A stretch of 43,912 nucleotides of DNA from positions 1-43,912 of the forward strand of contig JACCVZ010000006.1 of assembly GCA_013697905.1 (NCBI GenBank), written 5' to 3'. A model generated the notes under the pieces. It made no database searches, had not been told where the DNA came from, and worked only from the letters and a program-made list of their open reading frames with translations. Each line of letters begins with the position of its first letter. Positions within the stretch are counted from its first letter, which is position 1. Source of the stretch: Nocardioidaceae bacterium. Lineage in GTDB: Bacteria > Actinomycetota > Actinomycetes > Propionibacteriales > Nocardioidaceae. Positions 22,118 through 31,154 of the stretch are shown here, one piece after another. The translations under genes were made by a program, and so were the position numbers.

Positions 22118-24247
22118 TCAGCACGGAGGTGGGCTACTCACTGCTTCGAAGAGAGCAAACGTGTGGTCCAGCAAGGTCACGACGCTGCCCGGCTTCAACG
22201 GGTCGTCATCATCGATTTCGCAGTCTGTCCGCACCAGGGTGCGGTAGTGGTCGGCCCAGTCGGCCGGAAGCGTCACGTCGACGGCCTCGGCACCTGCGTG
22301 CATCCAGATCAGGTATGAGGTGTCGCGTTGGGGCTCGCCGTCGCCGCCGTTGGGGCGCAGCGCGTCGCCGGCCAGGAAGACCCCGAGCGTCGCCGCGTCA
22401 GGGTCGTTCCAGTCGCTCTCGCTCACTTCTTCGCCGGACGGGAGCAGCCAGGTGATGTCTTTGCGCCCGTGCACGGCGTGCGGTGTTCCGTTGAAGAACT
22501 GCGCCGGCCGGAGAACTGGATGCTCCGAGCGCAGCCGAAGGAGCTGCCGAACCAGCCCGTGCAGGTGCGCCCAGGAGCTGTTCTCCTCCCACGACAGCCA
22601 CGACGTCTCGTTGTCTTGGCAGAAGGCGTTGTTGTTCCCTCCCTGCGTGCGTCCGCGCTCATCGCCTGCGGTGATCATCGCAACGCCGGTCGAGAGCACC
22701 AAGGTGGCCAACATGTTGGCAGCCTGGCGGTGGCGCAGCCGGAGGATCTCCTTGTTATCGGTCTCGCCTTCCACCCCGCAGTTGCACGACCGGTTGTCGT
22801 TGGTCCCGTCCCGGCCGCCTTCTCGGTTGGCGTCGTTGCGCTTCGCGTCGTAGGTGACCAGGTCGCGCAGGGTGAACCCGTCGTGAGCGGCGACGAAGTT
22901 GACCGAGGCAGACGGTTGCCTGCCGTCGTCGGCGTACAGGTCGCTCGACCCCGAGAAACGCAACGCCAGATCGCGGACCCCGCCACCCCGCCCGCGCCAG
23001 AAGTCCCGGACGGCGTCGCGGAACTTATCGTTCCACTCGCACCAGGGGCGCGGGAACCTGCCGACGAGGTATCCCTCCTGGGTGGCATCCCAGGGTTCGG
23101 CGATGAGCTTCACCTCACGCAGCACGGGGTCCTGGTTGATCGCCGTGAGGAACGGCGCGCGCAGATCGATGTGGGGACCGTTACGGGCGAGCGCCGGCGC
23201 CAGGTCGAACCGGAATCCGTCGACGTGCATGTCGCTGACCCAGTAGCGCAACGAGTCCATCACCAGCTGGAGCACCTGTGGCTCCGACACCTGGACCGTG
23301 TTGCCGCAGCCGGTCACGTCGGCGTACCTGCCGCGGCCATCACGGCGATAGTAGGAGCCGTCGTCGTATCCGCGAAACGCCACCGCGGGACCGGTGAGCC
23401 CGCTCTCCGCGGTGTGGTTGTAGACGACATCGAGGATCACCTCGATGCCCGCCGCGTGCACGTTCTTCACCATCTTCTTGAACTCGTCGATCTGCTGCCC
23501 GCGCGTGCCGGTCGAAGAGTAGCCGGCATGTGGCGCGAAGAAACCGATCGAGTTGTAGCCCCAGTAGTTGATCAGTCCGTGCGCGCTGAGGTACGGCTCG
23601 GACAGGAAGTGCTGCGTCGGCAGCAGCTCGATCGCGGTGACACCGAGGTCCTTGAGGTAGGCGACGACGGACGGATGCGCCATGCCCGCGAAGCTGCCAC
23701 GCTCGGGTCCGGGGACGTCGGGGTGCAGGCGGGTGAGGCCGTGCACGTGAGCCTCGTAGACCACCGTGTCGGACCATGCGATGTCGAGGCGGTGGTCGTC
23801 GCCCCAGTCGAACACGTCCGGTCCGACCACCACGCTGCGCGGTGCGTACGGCGCAGAGTCGCCGCTGTTGCGGCCGCCGTCACCGGCGATCGCACTGAGC
23901 ACCGGATCGGGCGTGAGGGTCTTGTCGATCGCCCTGGCGTATGGGTCAAGCAACAGCTTGTCGACGTTGAACAGGTGCCCGGCCGCCGGGTCCCACCTGC
24001 CGTCAGTGCGGAAACCGTAATGTTGGCCGGGTGCGACGTCGGGGACGTAGCCGTGCCAGACGCCGAGGCTGTGCTCCGCAAGGGTGATCCGCCTCTCGTC
24101 ACCGTGGTCGTCGAAGAGGCAGACGTAGACCACCTCGGCGTCCGGAGCCCACACCGCGAAGTTGGTTCCCTGGCCGTCGTACGACGCGCCAAGGGGTCGA
24201 TGCCGGCCGGGCCGGACGGGGAGCGCTGCGGGTGGATGGTCGGTCAC
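22118..24247 (-). CDS. glgX: Glycogen debranching enzyme (isoamylase type)
   Basis: PLGASYDGQGTNFAVWAPDAEVVYVCLFDDHGDERRITL, EAHVHGLTRLHPDVP, SVNFVAAHDGFTLRDLVTYDAKRNDANREGGRDGTNDNRSCNCGVEGET. Confidence 0.96.
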   Translation of the reverse strand: MTDHPPAALPVRPGRHRPLGASYDGQGTNFAVWAPDAEVVYVCLFDDHGDERRITLAEHSLGVWHGYVPDVAPGQHYGFRTDGRWDPAAGHLFNVDKLLLDPYARAIDKTLTPDPVLSAIAGDGGRNSGDSAPYAPRSVVVGPDVFDWGDDHRLDIAWSDTVVYEAHVHGLTRLHPDVPGPERGSFAGMAHPSVVAYLKDLGVTAIELLPTQHFLSEPYLSAHGLINYWGYNSIGFFAPHAGYSSTGTRGQQIDEFKKMVKNVHAAGIEVILDVVYNHTAESGLTGPAVAFRGYDDGSYYRRDGRGRYADVTGCGNTVQVSEPQVLQLVMDSLRYWVSDMHVDGFRFDLAPALARNGPHIDLRAPFLTAINQDPVLREVKLIAEPWDATQEGYLVGRFPRPWCEWNDKFRDAVRDFWRGRGGGVRDLALRFSGSSDLYADDGRQPSASVNFVAAHDGFTLRDLVTYDAKRNDANREGGRDGTNDNRSCNCGVEGETDNKEILRLRHRQAANMLATLVLSTGVAMITAGDERGRTQGGNNNAFCQDNETSWLSWEENSSWAHLHGLVRQLLRLRSEHPVLRPAQFFNGTPHAVHGRKDITWLLPSGEEVSESDWNDPDAATLGVFLAGDALRPNGGDGEPQRDTSYLIWMHAGAEAVDVTLPADWADHYRTLVRTDCEIDDDDPLKPGSVVTLLDHTFALFEAVSSPPPC

Positions 24248-24327
24248 CGAGACAGTGTGACGGAACGGCTAGTGTCATGTCGTGTCTCGGACCTGGCCGT
24301 GACGACGAGAGACGCGAGGAGCTATGC

Positions 24328-25110
24328 ATGGTTGGCGAGTTCGTTCGGTTAGAGGTGGCAGACGGCGTCGGTACGATCCGGCTCGACCGGCCGAAGATGA
24401 ACGCGCTGAACGTCCAGGTGCAGGAGGAGATCCGGGCGGCGGCTACCGAGGCTGCCGGGCGCGACGACATCCGCGCCGTCATCGTCTACGGCGGGGAGAA
24501 GGTGTTCGCAGCTGGTGCGGACATCAAGGAGATGGCCGACATGTCCTACACCGACATGGTGCGGCGGTCGGGAGCCCTGCAGTCTTCTCTGACCTCGGTA
24601 GCCCGGATACCGAAGCCCGTCGTCGCCGCGGTGACCGGATACGCCCTCGGTGGGGGTTGCGAGCTTGCGCTCTGCGCGGACATCCGGATCGCTGCCGATG
24701 ACGCGAAGCTGGGCCAGCCGGAGGTCGCTTTGGGCATCATCCCTGGAGCAGGCGGTACCCAGCGGCTGGCCCGGCTGGTCGGTCCGTCCCGGGCGAAGGA
24801 GATGATCTTCACCGGCCGTTTCGTCGGGGCCGACGAGGCGCTGGCGATCGGCCTCGTCGACAAGGTCGTTCCCGCCGATCAGGTGTACGCCGACGCTGTG
24901 GCCTGGGCGTCGAGATTCGCCAACGGACCGGCGTATGCACTGCGCGCGGCCAAGGAGGCTGTCGACCGAGGTCTGGAGGTGGACCTGGAGACCGGCCTCG
25001 AGCTCGAGCGGCAGCAGTTCACGGCGCTGTTCGCCACCGAGGACCGTTCGATCGGCATGACATCGTTCATCGAGAACGGACCCGGCAAGGCCGACTTCAA
25101 GGGACGCTGA
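24328..25110 (+). CDS. Enoyl-CoA hydratase/isomerase family protein
   Basis: VADGVGTIRLDRPKMNALNVQVQEEI, GGEKVFAAGADIKEMADMSY, YALGGGCELALCADIRIAADDAKLGQPEVALGIIPGAGGTQRLARLVG. Confidence 0.95.
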   Translation: MVGEFVRLEVADGVGTIRLDRPKMNALNVQVQEEIRAAATEAAGRDDIRAVIVYGGEKVFAAGADIKEMADMSYTDMVRRSGALQSSLTSVARIPKPVVAAVTGYALGGGCELALCADIRIAADDAKLGQPEVALGIIPGAGGTQRLARLVGPSRAKEMIFTGRFVGADEALAIGLVDKVVPADQVYADAVAWASRFANGPAYALRAAKEAVDRGLEVDLETGLELERQQFTALFATEDRSIGMTSFIENGPGKADFKGR

Positions 25111-25137
25111 CGCAGGTGCCGGGAGCCACACCGGAGG

Positions 25138-25170
25138 ACGGCCGGTCCCGATAAGACCGGCCGTTTTCTC
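25138..25170. terminator. Rho-independent terminator for the enoyl-CoA hydratase gene
   Basis: ACGGCCGGTC-CCGATAA-GACCGGCCGT-TTTCTC: perfect 10-bp stem with T-rich tail, 28 bp after the stop codon. Confidence 0.85.
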
Positions 25171-25185
25171 GCAGTCTGTCGCGGT

Positions 25186-26037
25186 TCAGTACTGGTCGCT
25201 GCGCAGGCCGACCCGATCGATCTTGGTGTGGTAGCGCTGGCCGACCTTTCCGCCCGCAAACGCGGCGAGCAAGGTGCCGACGAGCACGGCAGCCAAGGTG
25301 ATCAGTCCGCCGGAGGTGAGGGTGTTGTCGGGGATCGGAATCGACGGTAGGTCGACACGGTCCAAGATGTTGTACTGGTTTCCGAAGAGGACGCCGAGCC
25401 CGACGGCGATCAGGGTGATGAGCAGTCCGATCAGCCAGACGCCGACACCCTGACGGCCCCCGTCGAAGCGTGACATCCGGCCGGCGACATACCCGCCTGC
25501 GTAGTACGCCAGCATCAAGATCACCAGCAGGGCGATGGCGGTGGCGAGCCCGAACGAGTTGGCATCGCGCTGCGCATCGGTCCGGTCCACGTTGAGGGAC
25601 TGGCCGACGGCTGCGGCCACCGCACCGACGATGCTGGTGAACAGCACCGTGAGCGCCACCGCCACGAGCCAACCGAAGAAGTCGGCGCCGACGTTGAACC
25701 CACCGAACTCCTCACGGCGGATCTCCTGCGCGTGGCGGTGGTCAGAGACGGCGACCGGAGCCGCTGCGACGGTGCCCGGGTCCGACGTACGACGCTCGTC
25801 CCGATCAGGAATGCCATCACGGTCGCTGTCGGTCGCCGGCAGGGCGGTGGTGCGCTCCTGGTCGTCGCGGACTCCGTCTCCGTCGCGGTCTGTAGCGCTG
25901 GACGCTCCCGTCGGCGTGGGCTGGCTGGTGGAATACTCTTGGCCGCTGCCGCTGCCGCTGCCGCTGTCGGCGCGGTGCTCGCCGGCCGGAGCATTCGACG
26001 GCCGTTCTGATGGTGGAGGTGTCCGCGGGTCTGACAT
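25186..26037 (-). CDS. Multi-pass membrane protein with N-terminal DxDxDG (thrombospondin type-3-like) motifs
   Basis: ATDRDGDGVRDDQERT and ATDSDRDGIPDRDERR followed by four hydrophobic segments. Confidence 0.78.
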   Translation of the reverse strand: MSDPRTPPPSERPSNAPAGEHRADSGSGSGSGQEYSTSQPTPTGASSATDRDGDGVRDDQERTTALPATDSDRDGIPDRDERRTSDPGTVAAAPVAVSDHRHAQEIRREEFGGFNVGADFFGWLVAVALTVLFTSIVGAVAAAVGQSLNVDRTDAQRDANSFGLATAIALLVILMLAYYAGGYVAGRMSRFDGGRQGVGVWLIGLLITLIAVGLGVLFGNQYNILDRVDLPSIPIPDNTLTSGGLITLAAVLVGTLLAAFAGGKVGQRYHTKIDRVGLRSDQY

Positions 26038-26350
26038 GACGTCATCTTCCTCTCGTTCGCCCGACTGGCCGCTCGCGCCCGAGGTGGCGTGGAACAGCAC
26101 GTCGCCGGCTACGACAACTGACTTTGTACCCTGTCGCAGGTGAATCACACCTCGCGGTCCGGGGTGCTGGCGCGGCGCCGTTCGTCGTACGCGATGATGG
26201 CCGCAGATGTGAGTCGACCTTGCAGCGCCCCGGGACAGGCCAGTGGGGATTCCCTCGTACACCCTGCTCCCGCATGAGGCTACTTGTCAGTCACCTCACG
26301 ACGGTTCCATCGCCACCGCACTCGAGCGTTCCGAGGAGGGCCACCCGGCC

Positions 26351-27133
26351 ATGAAGATCGTTGTCTGCGTGAAGTACGTGCCGGACGCCACGGCTGACCG
26401 CACATTCAACTCCGACAACACCGTCGATCGGACAGGCGTCGACGGCGTGCTGTCAGAGCTCGACGAGTACGCCGTCGAGGAGGCGCTCAAGATCCGAGAT
26501 GCCGGCGATGACTGCGAGATCGTGGTGCTCACGGTTGGTCCCGACGTTGCCCGTTCAGCCATCCTCAAGTCGCTCCAGATGGGCGCCGACGCTGGTGTCC
26601 ATGTGCTCGACGACGCGATCCACGGCTCGGACGCCGTCGGAACCTCCCTTGTACTCGCCAAGGCAATCGAGCGCCAGCAGGCAGACCTCGTGGTGTGCGG
26701 GATGGCGTCGACCGACGGTTCGATGAGCGTTGTTCCGGCGATGGTTGCGGAGCGACTCGGTCTCCCGCAGGTGACGTTCGGGTCGCAGGTGACCGTGGAC
26801 GGCACCACTGTGCGCGTGCGCCGAGACGGCGATGCCGCCACCGAGACCATCGAAGGCACCCTTCCGCTGCTCCTCAGCGTGACTGACCAGGCGAACGAGC
26901 CGCGATACCCGTCGTTCAAGGGGATCATGGCGGCGAAGAAGAAGCCGGTCGACGTGCTGTCCTTGAGCGATCTCGGCGTGGCCGCCGGTGATGTAGGGGC
27001 CGACGCCGCCTGGACCAAGGTGCAGCAGTCACAACAGCGGCCAGCTCGCAGCGCCGGCACGATCGTCACTGACGAGGACGGCACCGGCGCCGCAAAGCTC
27101 GTTGAGTTCCTCGCCGGGCAGAAGTTCGTCTGA
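26351..27133 (+). CDS. etfB: Electron transfer flavoprotein beta subunit
   Basis: MKIVVCVKYVPDATADRTF...VLSELDEYAVEEALKIRDAG; LGLPQVTFGSQVTVDG; KGIMAAKKKPVDVLSLSDLGV. Confidence 0.95.
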   Translation: MKIVVCVKYVPDATADRTFNSDNTVDRTGVDGVLSELDEYAVEEALKIRDAGDDCEIVVLTVGPDVARSAILKSLQMGADAGVHVLDDAIHGSDAVGTSLVLAKAIERQQADLVVCGMASTDGSMSVVPAMVAERLGLPQVTFGSQVTVDGTTVRVRRDGDAATETIEGTLPLLLSVTDQANEPRYPSFKGIMAAKKKPVDVLSLSDLGVAAGDVGADAAWTKVQQSQQRPARSAGTIVTDEDGTGAAKLVEFLAGQKFV

Positions 27134-27164
27134 GGTTGCGTCCAGAGAAAGAGACACCACGACC

Positions 27165-28121
27165 ATGAGCGAGATTCTCGTCCTCGTCGACCACACCGAC
27201 GGCGTGATCCGCAAGACCACCGCGGAACTGCTGACCTTTGCCCGACGGCTAGGCGAGCCCGCTGCCGTCTTCGTCGGTGCCGGGATCGATTCCGCGCGCG
27301 ACGCACTCAGGCAGTACGGCGCCGAGAAGATCTACGTCCTCGACGACCCCGAGCTGTCGGACTACCTCGTCGTACCCAAGGCCGAGGCGTTGGCCCAGCT
27401 CGTCGAGCAAGCGCAGCCCGCCGCCGTGCTCATCCCTTCCCACGCCGAGGGCAAGGAGATCGCCGGGCGGGTCGCGATCAAGGCCAGCTCGGGCCTCATC
27501 ACCGACGCCGTCGACATCGAAGCCGGCGACAACGGTCCGATCACGACCCAGTCGGTCTTTGCCGGGAGCTACACCGTGACGGCGACGGTCACCCACGGCA
27601 CCCCGATCATCACGGTCAAGCCGAACTCGGTGACGCCAGAGGCCGTTGACGCTGCGGCTACGGAGGACCACTTCAACCCGGTGATCAGCGAATCCGCCAA
27701 GACCGCCAAGATCGTCGACCGGAGCCCCCGCGAAGCCACCGGTCGCCCCGAGCTGACAGAGGCGGCGATCGTCGTCTCCGGTGGGCGTGGCACCGGCGGA
27801 AAGTTCGAGCCGGTCGAGGACTTCGCCGACTCGCTCGGCGCCGCGGTCGGCGCTTCGCGCGCGGCGGTCGACTCCGGCTGGTACCCGCACGCGTTCCAGA
27901 TCGGCCAGACCGGCAAAACGGTGTCGCCGCAGCTGTACATCGCCACCGGCATCTCCGGCGCCATCCAGCACCGCGCTGGTATGCAGACGTCGAAAACGAT
28001 CGTCGCGGTCAACAAGGACGACGAGGCTCCCATCTTCGAGCTAGTCGATTTTGGCGTCGTGGGCGACCTGCACGCGGTACTACCGAGGGCCGCCGCACAG
28101 GTGCGCGCCCGCAAAGGTTGA
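27165..28121 (+). CDS. etfA: Electron transfer flavoprotein alpha subunit
   Basis: MSEILVLVDHTDGVIRKTTAELL; VVSGGRGTGGKFEPVEDFADSLGAAVGASRAAVDSGWYPHAFQIGQTGKTVSPQLYIATGISGAIQHRAGMQTSKTIVAVNKDDEAPIFELVDFGVVGDL. Confidence 0.96.
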   Translation: MSEILVLVDHTDGVIRKTTAELLTFARRLGEPAAVFVGAGIDSARDALRQYGAEKIYVLDDPELSDYLVVPKAEALAQLVEQAQPAAVLIPSHAEGKEIAGRVAIKASSGLITDAVDIEAGDNGPITTQSVFAGSYTVTATVTHGTPIITVKPNSVTPEAVDAAATEDHFNPVISESAKTAKIVDRSPREATGRPELTEAAIVVSGGRGTGGKFEPVEDFADSLGAAVGASRAAVDSGWYPHAFQIGQTGKTVSPQLYIATGISGAIQHRAGMQTSKTIVAVNKDDEAPIFELVDFGVVGDLHAVLPRAAAQVRARKG

Positions 28122-28125
28122 GGCG

Positions 28126-28503
28126 TCAGTCGGTCGAGGCTGAGTGCGGCTTGCCCGGCCAGTACGCCCACTCCTCGAAGTCCTCCGCGCGACCATCGTC
28201 CGCGAAGCGGATCACCCACAGGTCGAGGTACTCCTGGCGGACCGGATCGCCATACCTGACCTTCACGCGGACCACAGCGTGGCGACCTTCCGTCGCCACC
28301 GGTTCGGCCTCCATCGAGAAGACCTCGCCCACGTCGTCGAGCCACAACGCCTTGATGGCGTCATGGCCGACCTCGGACTGGTCGTAGGGCGAAGGACGGT
28401 ACCTCGCTTCCACGGTGAAGAGTCGCTCTACCGCGTCCATATCGCCGTCGCGCCAGGCGCGCTCGTAACCGGTGACCCACCGCATCACGTCCGCACTGTT
28501 CAT
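28126..28503 (-). CDS. SnoaL-like / NTF2-fold protein
   Basis: MNSADVMRWVTGYERAWRDGDMDAVERLFTVEARYRPSPYDQSEVGHDAIKALW...DDGRAEDFEEWAYWP. Confidence 0.82.
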   Translation of the reverse strand: MNSADVMRWVTGYERAWRDGDMDAVERLFTVEARYRPSPYDQSEVGHDAIKALWLDDVGEVFSMEAEPVATEGRHAVVRVKVRYGDPVRQEYLDLWVIRFADDGRAEDFEEWAYWPGKPHSASTD

Positions 28504-28558
28504 GGACCGAGTCTGCCAGTGCTGCTGGCGGACCAGGCTGCCCCGAAGGGAGCGACGT

Positions 28559-28640
28559 GTGTCGACGTGTGGCGGAAGACGTCCGCGTGGGTGCGGTTCG
28601 GGTGTTTCGTGTGCCGACGTGTGGCGGATGACGACGTACG
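28559..28640. repeat. Intergenic paired-motif repeat, copy A
   Basis: CGACGTGTGGCGGAAGACG and CCGACGTGTGGCGGATGACG about 50 bp apart; related arrangement at 33465-33540. Confidence 0.6.
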
Positions 28641-28651
28641 CCGGTCTCGTC

Positions 28652-30262
28652 TCACGCCGGTCGCGTCCGCTGCAGGTGGTACGTCGGGCCGTCCCAGCGT
28701 CGCCGCAGCCACCGGTCATGGCTGGCGACCATGAGGGCGCCCGGCGACCGGTCGAGCGCGTTCTCTAGCTCGCTCGCCAGCGCGAGCGAGATGTGGTTGG
28801 TGGGCTCGTCGAGCAGCAGCAGATCGGCACGGCCTGCGATAAGGATCGCGAGCGCGAGCCGGCGTTGCTGGCCGGTGCTCAGCACGCCGACCGGTCGCGA
28901 CAGCTCGCGCGGATGCAGCAGACCGAGGTCACTAAGCGGCACCGGACCGTCAGGCAGTGCGGCGTCGTACACCTCCTGCGGTGTGCGCCGCGGTCTGACG
29001 AAGCCGACCTCCTGAGGGAGCATTCCGATCCGCCGCGCTGAGGTCCGCACGAGTCCGGACGCCGGCTCAAGCCTGCCTGACACCAGCTGAAGGAGGGTGG
29101 ACTTGCCGGAACCGTTCGCGCCGGTGACGAGGAGGTGCTGACCGGCGGAGACGTCCAGCCGGTCGAGGCACAGGCGGCCCGGCACAGAGACGTCACGAAG
29201 GGAGACGACGACACATCCCCGACCAAGGCGGTCCTTGGCCGTCAGTGGCTGACTGAAGGACAGCGGCTCCGGTGGCTTCGGAATCGAGTCGCGCTCGATG
29301 ACCTCGATCCGGTGCTCTGCGTCGCGGACGCGGCGACGGATCGTCGCCTGCACGTTGCCGCCCTTGAAGTGGTAGAGGTACTTGTCGCCGTCCCGGGGAG
29401 GCCGGTTGTGGGCAACCTGGCGCGCGGTCGTCTTGGCCGCGACGCGCAGTTCGTTGAGCTCCTCCTGCTGCTCCGCAAAGGCACGCTCCCATCGCCGCCG
29501 GGCCGCCGCCTTGTGCGCGAGGTAGGCCGTGAACCCCCCGCTGTAGCGATTGCCGCCCTGACCGTCCACCCCGAAGTGAGCCGCGTCGAGATCCACGATC
29601 ACGGCACACACCCGGTCGAGGAAGACCCGGTCGTGGCTGGCCACGAGGACCACGCCCGGAAGCTCTCGGAGGAAGTCCTCGAGGAACGCGACGGCGTCGT
29701 CGTCCAGGTGGTTGGTGGGCTCGTCGAGCACGACGCACTCGGGCCGACGGGCGATGACAGCAGCCATCGCCAGCCGCGTTCGCTCCCCACCGGACAACTG
29801 GCTGACCGGACGACTGGGATCGATGTGCGATATGCCCAGCCGCTGCGAGGCGAGCAAGGCCCGGCGGTCGGCATCCCAGGCGTCGTGCGACTGCGCCCAG
29901 AGCAGCGTGTCGGCGTAGGCGTCCGCTGCACCCGGGTCGTCCAGCTGGTGGGCGAGCTGCTCGAGCCGGCATACGGCGGTATGCAGCGGAGCGAGCGCGT
30001 CGGCCAGCACCGCGGCGACACTAGCGCCGGGCGGCGCCGCCAGCTCCTGAGCGAGGTAGCCGAGATCGCCCGGGCGTTGTACGAAGCCGGAGCTGGCCTC
30101 CTCGACTCCGGCGACCAGACGCAGCAGCGTCGACTTGCCCACGCCATTCTCGCCGACGACGCCGACCGGCTCGCCCGGGTTGGCGAGCAGGTCGACACCG
30201 GACAGCACAGTTTCGTCACCGTAGGCACCGAAGAGGTCGACGGCATGCAGAGGTTGCGACAT
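28652..30262 (-). CDS. ABC-F family ATPase (ribosome-protection type, putative antibiotic resistance)
   Basis: Two ABC domains (GENGVGKSTLL, SQLSGGERTRL; GANGSGKSTLL, LSTGQQRRLALAILIAGRADLLLLDEPTNHIS), interdomain linker, no TM segments. Confidence 0.92.
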   Translation of the reverse strand: MSQPLHAVDLFGAYGDETVLSGVDLLANPGEPVGVVGENGVGKSTLLRLVAGVEEASSGFVQRPGDLGYLAQELAAPPGASVAAVLADALAPLHTAVCRLEQLAHQLDDPGAADAYADTLLWAQSHDAWDADRRALLASQRLGISHIDPSRPVSQLSGGERTRLAMAAVIARRPECVVLDEPTNHLDDDAVAFLEDFLRELPGVVLVASHDRVFLDRVCAVIVDLDAAHFGVDGQGGNRYSGGFTAYLAHKAAARRRWERAFAEQQEELNELRVAAKTTARQVAHNRPPRDGDKYLYHFKGGNVQATIRRRVRDAEHRIEVIERDSIPKPPEPLSFSQPLTAKDRLGRGCVVVSLRDVSVPGRLCLDRLDVSAGQHLLVTGANGSGKSTLLQLVSGRLEPASGLVRTSARRIGMLPQEVGFVRPRRTPQEVYDAALPDGPVPLSDLGLLHPRELSRPVGVLSTGQQRRLALAILIAGRADLLLLDEPTNHISLALASELENALDRSPGALMVASHDRWLRRRWDGPTYHLQRTRPA

Positions 30263-30277
30263 CAGCGGCTCCTGACC

Positions 30278-30352
30278 GGACCGAGGCGGTCCGTGGAGGG
30301 TGCTCGCCGGGCGCAGCCACGGGCGCGAGCAAGGCTGAGGTCAGATCCACAT
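30278..30352 (-). promoter_or_regulatory. Candidate ABC-F leader: 3-codon ORF (M-W-I-stop), two hairpins, then SD
   Basis: Sense strand: ATGTGGATCTGA, then TGCTCGC-(17 nt)-GCGAGCA, then GGACCG-CCT-CGGTCC, then AGGAG and the ATG at 30262. Confidence 0.35.
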
Positions 30353-30447
30353 GATGGCGCCACGCTAGCCGCTGTCCGGTTGGGCGTCGAGACGTTTCGG
30401 TCGAAGCGGGGGGCACGGGCAGCCGCGACGCCGAACACTAGTCTGCG

Positions 30448-31095
30448 GTGGTGGACCAGACAGGGGCGTACGAGGACGACCTGAGTCCCGACGAGCTGGC
30501 CTTCCAGCGCCGGTACGGGCCGTGGGACGCGTGGACGCCGCAGCAGGCGAAGGAGGTGTTCGACCCCACGGGGCTGACGTGGTGGATCGCTGGTGGATGG
30601 GCGATCGAGGCGTTCACCGGTGAGCCGCGGCCGCACGAGGACATCGACGTCTCGATGTGGCGCAAGGATGTGCTCTCGCTCGTGGATGTGCTCGACGGGT
30701 CGTTTCATGTCTGGGCCGCAGGGCCGGACGGGCTGTGCCCGTTGTACGACGATCGCAAGACGATGCCCGAGCGGGCGGACCAGGTGTGGCTCCGGCAGCA
30801 CGCGCTGGGGCCCTGGCTCGCCGACTGCGTGCTCAACCGCGACCGGAATGGCCGGTGGGTGTCGAGGCGGGACCCCGACTTCGACGCGCCGCTGTCGGAG
30901 GTCACCTGGGAGCGCGAAGGAATCCGGTACTACAACCCGGAGATCGTCCTCTCCTTCAAGGCGAAGCTGGCGCGACCGAAGGACGAGCGGGACTTCGACG
31001 TGACGTTGCCGCTGCTGGACGACCGGGCACGGGCGTTCCTCGCGGACTATCTGCGGCGCAAGGAGCCCGCGCACCCCTGGCAGCAGCGGCTCTGA
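30448..31095 (+). CDS. Nucleotidyltransferase (AadB/LinB-like MNT superfamily)
   Basis: WWIAGGWAIEAFTGEPRPHEDIDVSMWRKD (G-W-A...DxD NTase core), VLSFKAKLARPKDERDFDVTLPLLDD. Confidence 0.8.
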   Translation: MVDQTGAYEDDLSPDELAFQRRYGPWDAWTPQQAKEVFDPTGLTWWIAGGWAIEAFTGEPRPHEDIDVSMWRKDVLSLVDVLDGSFHVWAAGPDGLCPLYDDRKTMPERADQVWLRQHALGPWLADCVLNRDRNGRWVSRRDPDFDAPLSEVTWEREGIRYYNPEIVLSFKAKLARPKDERDFDVTLPLLDDRARAFLADYLRRKEPAHPWQQRL

Positions 31096-31154
31096 CCGTC
31101 CCGTGAGCCCGCGTGGCCGTGCGCGCCGGCGGTGGGCCGTATCCTTGAGTGGCC

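Noticed and set aside
22328-24352. 674-aa plus-strand ORF antisense to glgX
   Set aside because: Shadow ORF from codon bias; no recognisable domain, while glgX is clear.
25940-25975. CGCTGC/CCGCTG microsatellite as a candidate phase-variable tract
   Set aside because: It encodes GSGSGSG in-frame in 6-bp units; length change would not shift the frame.
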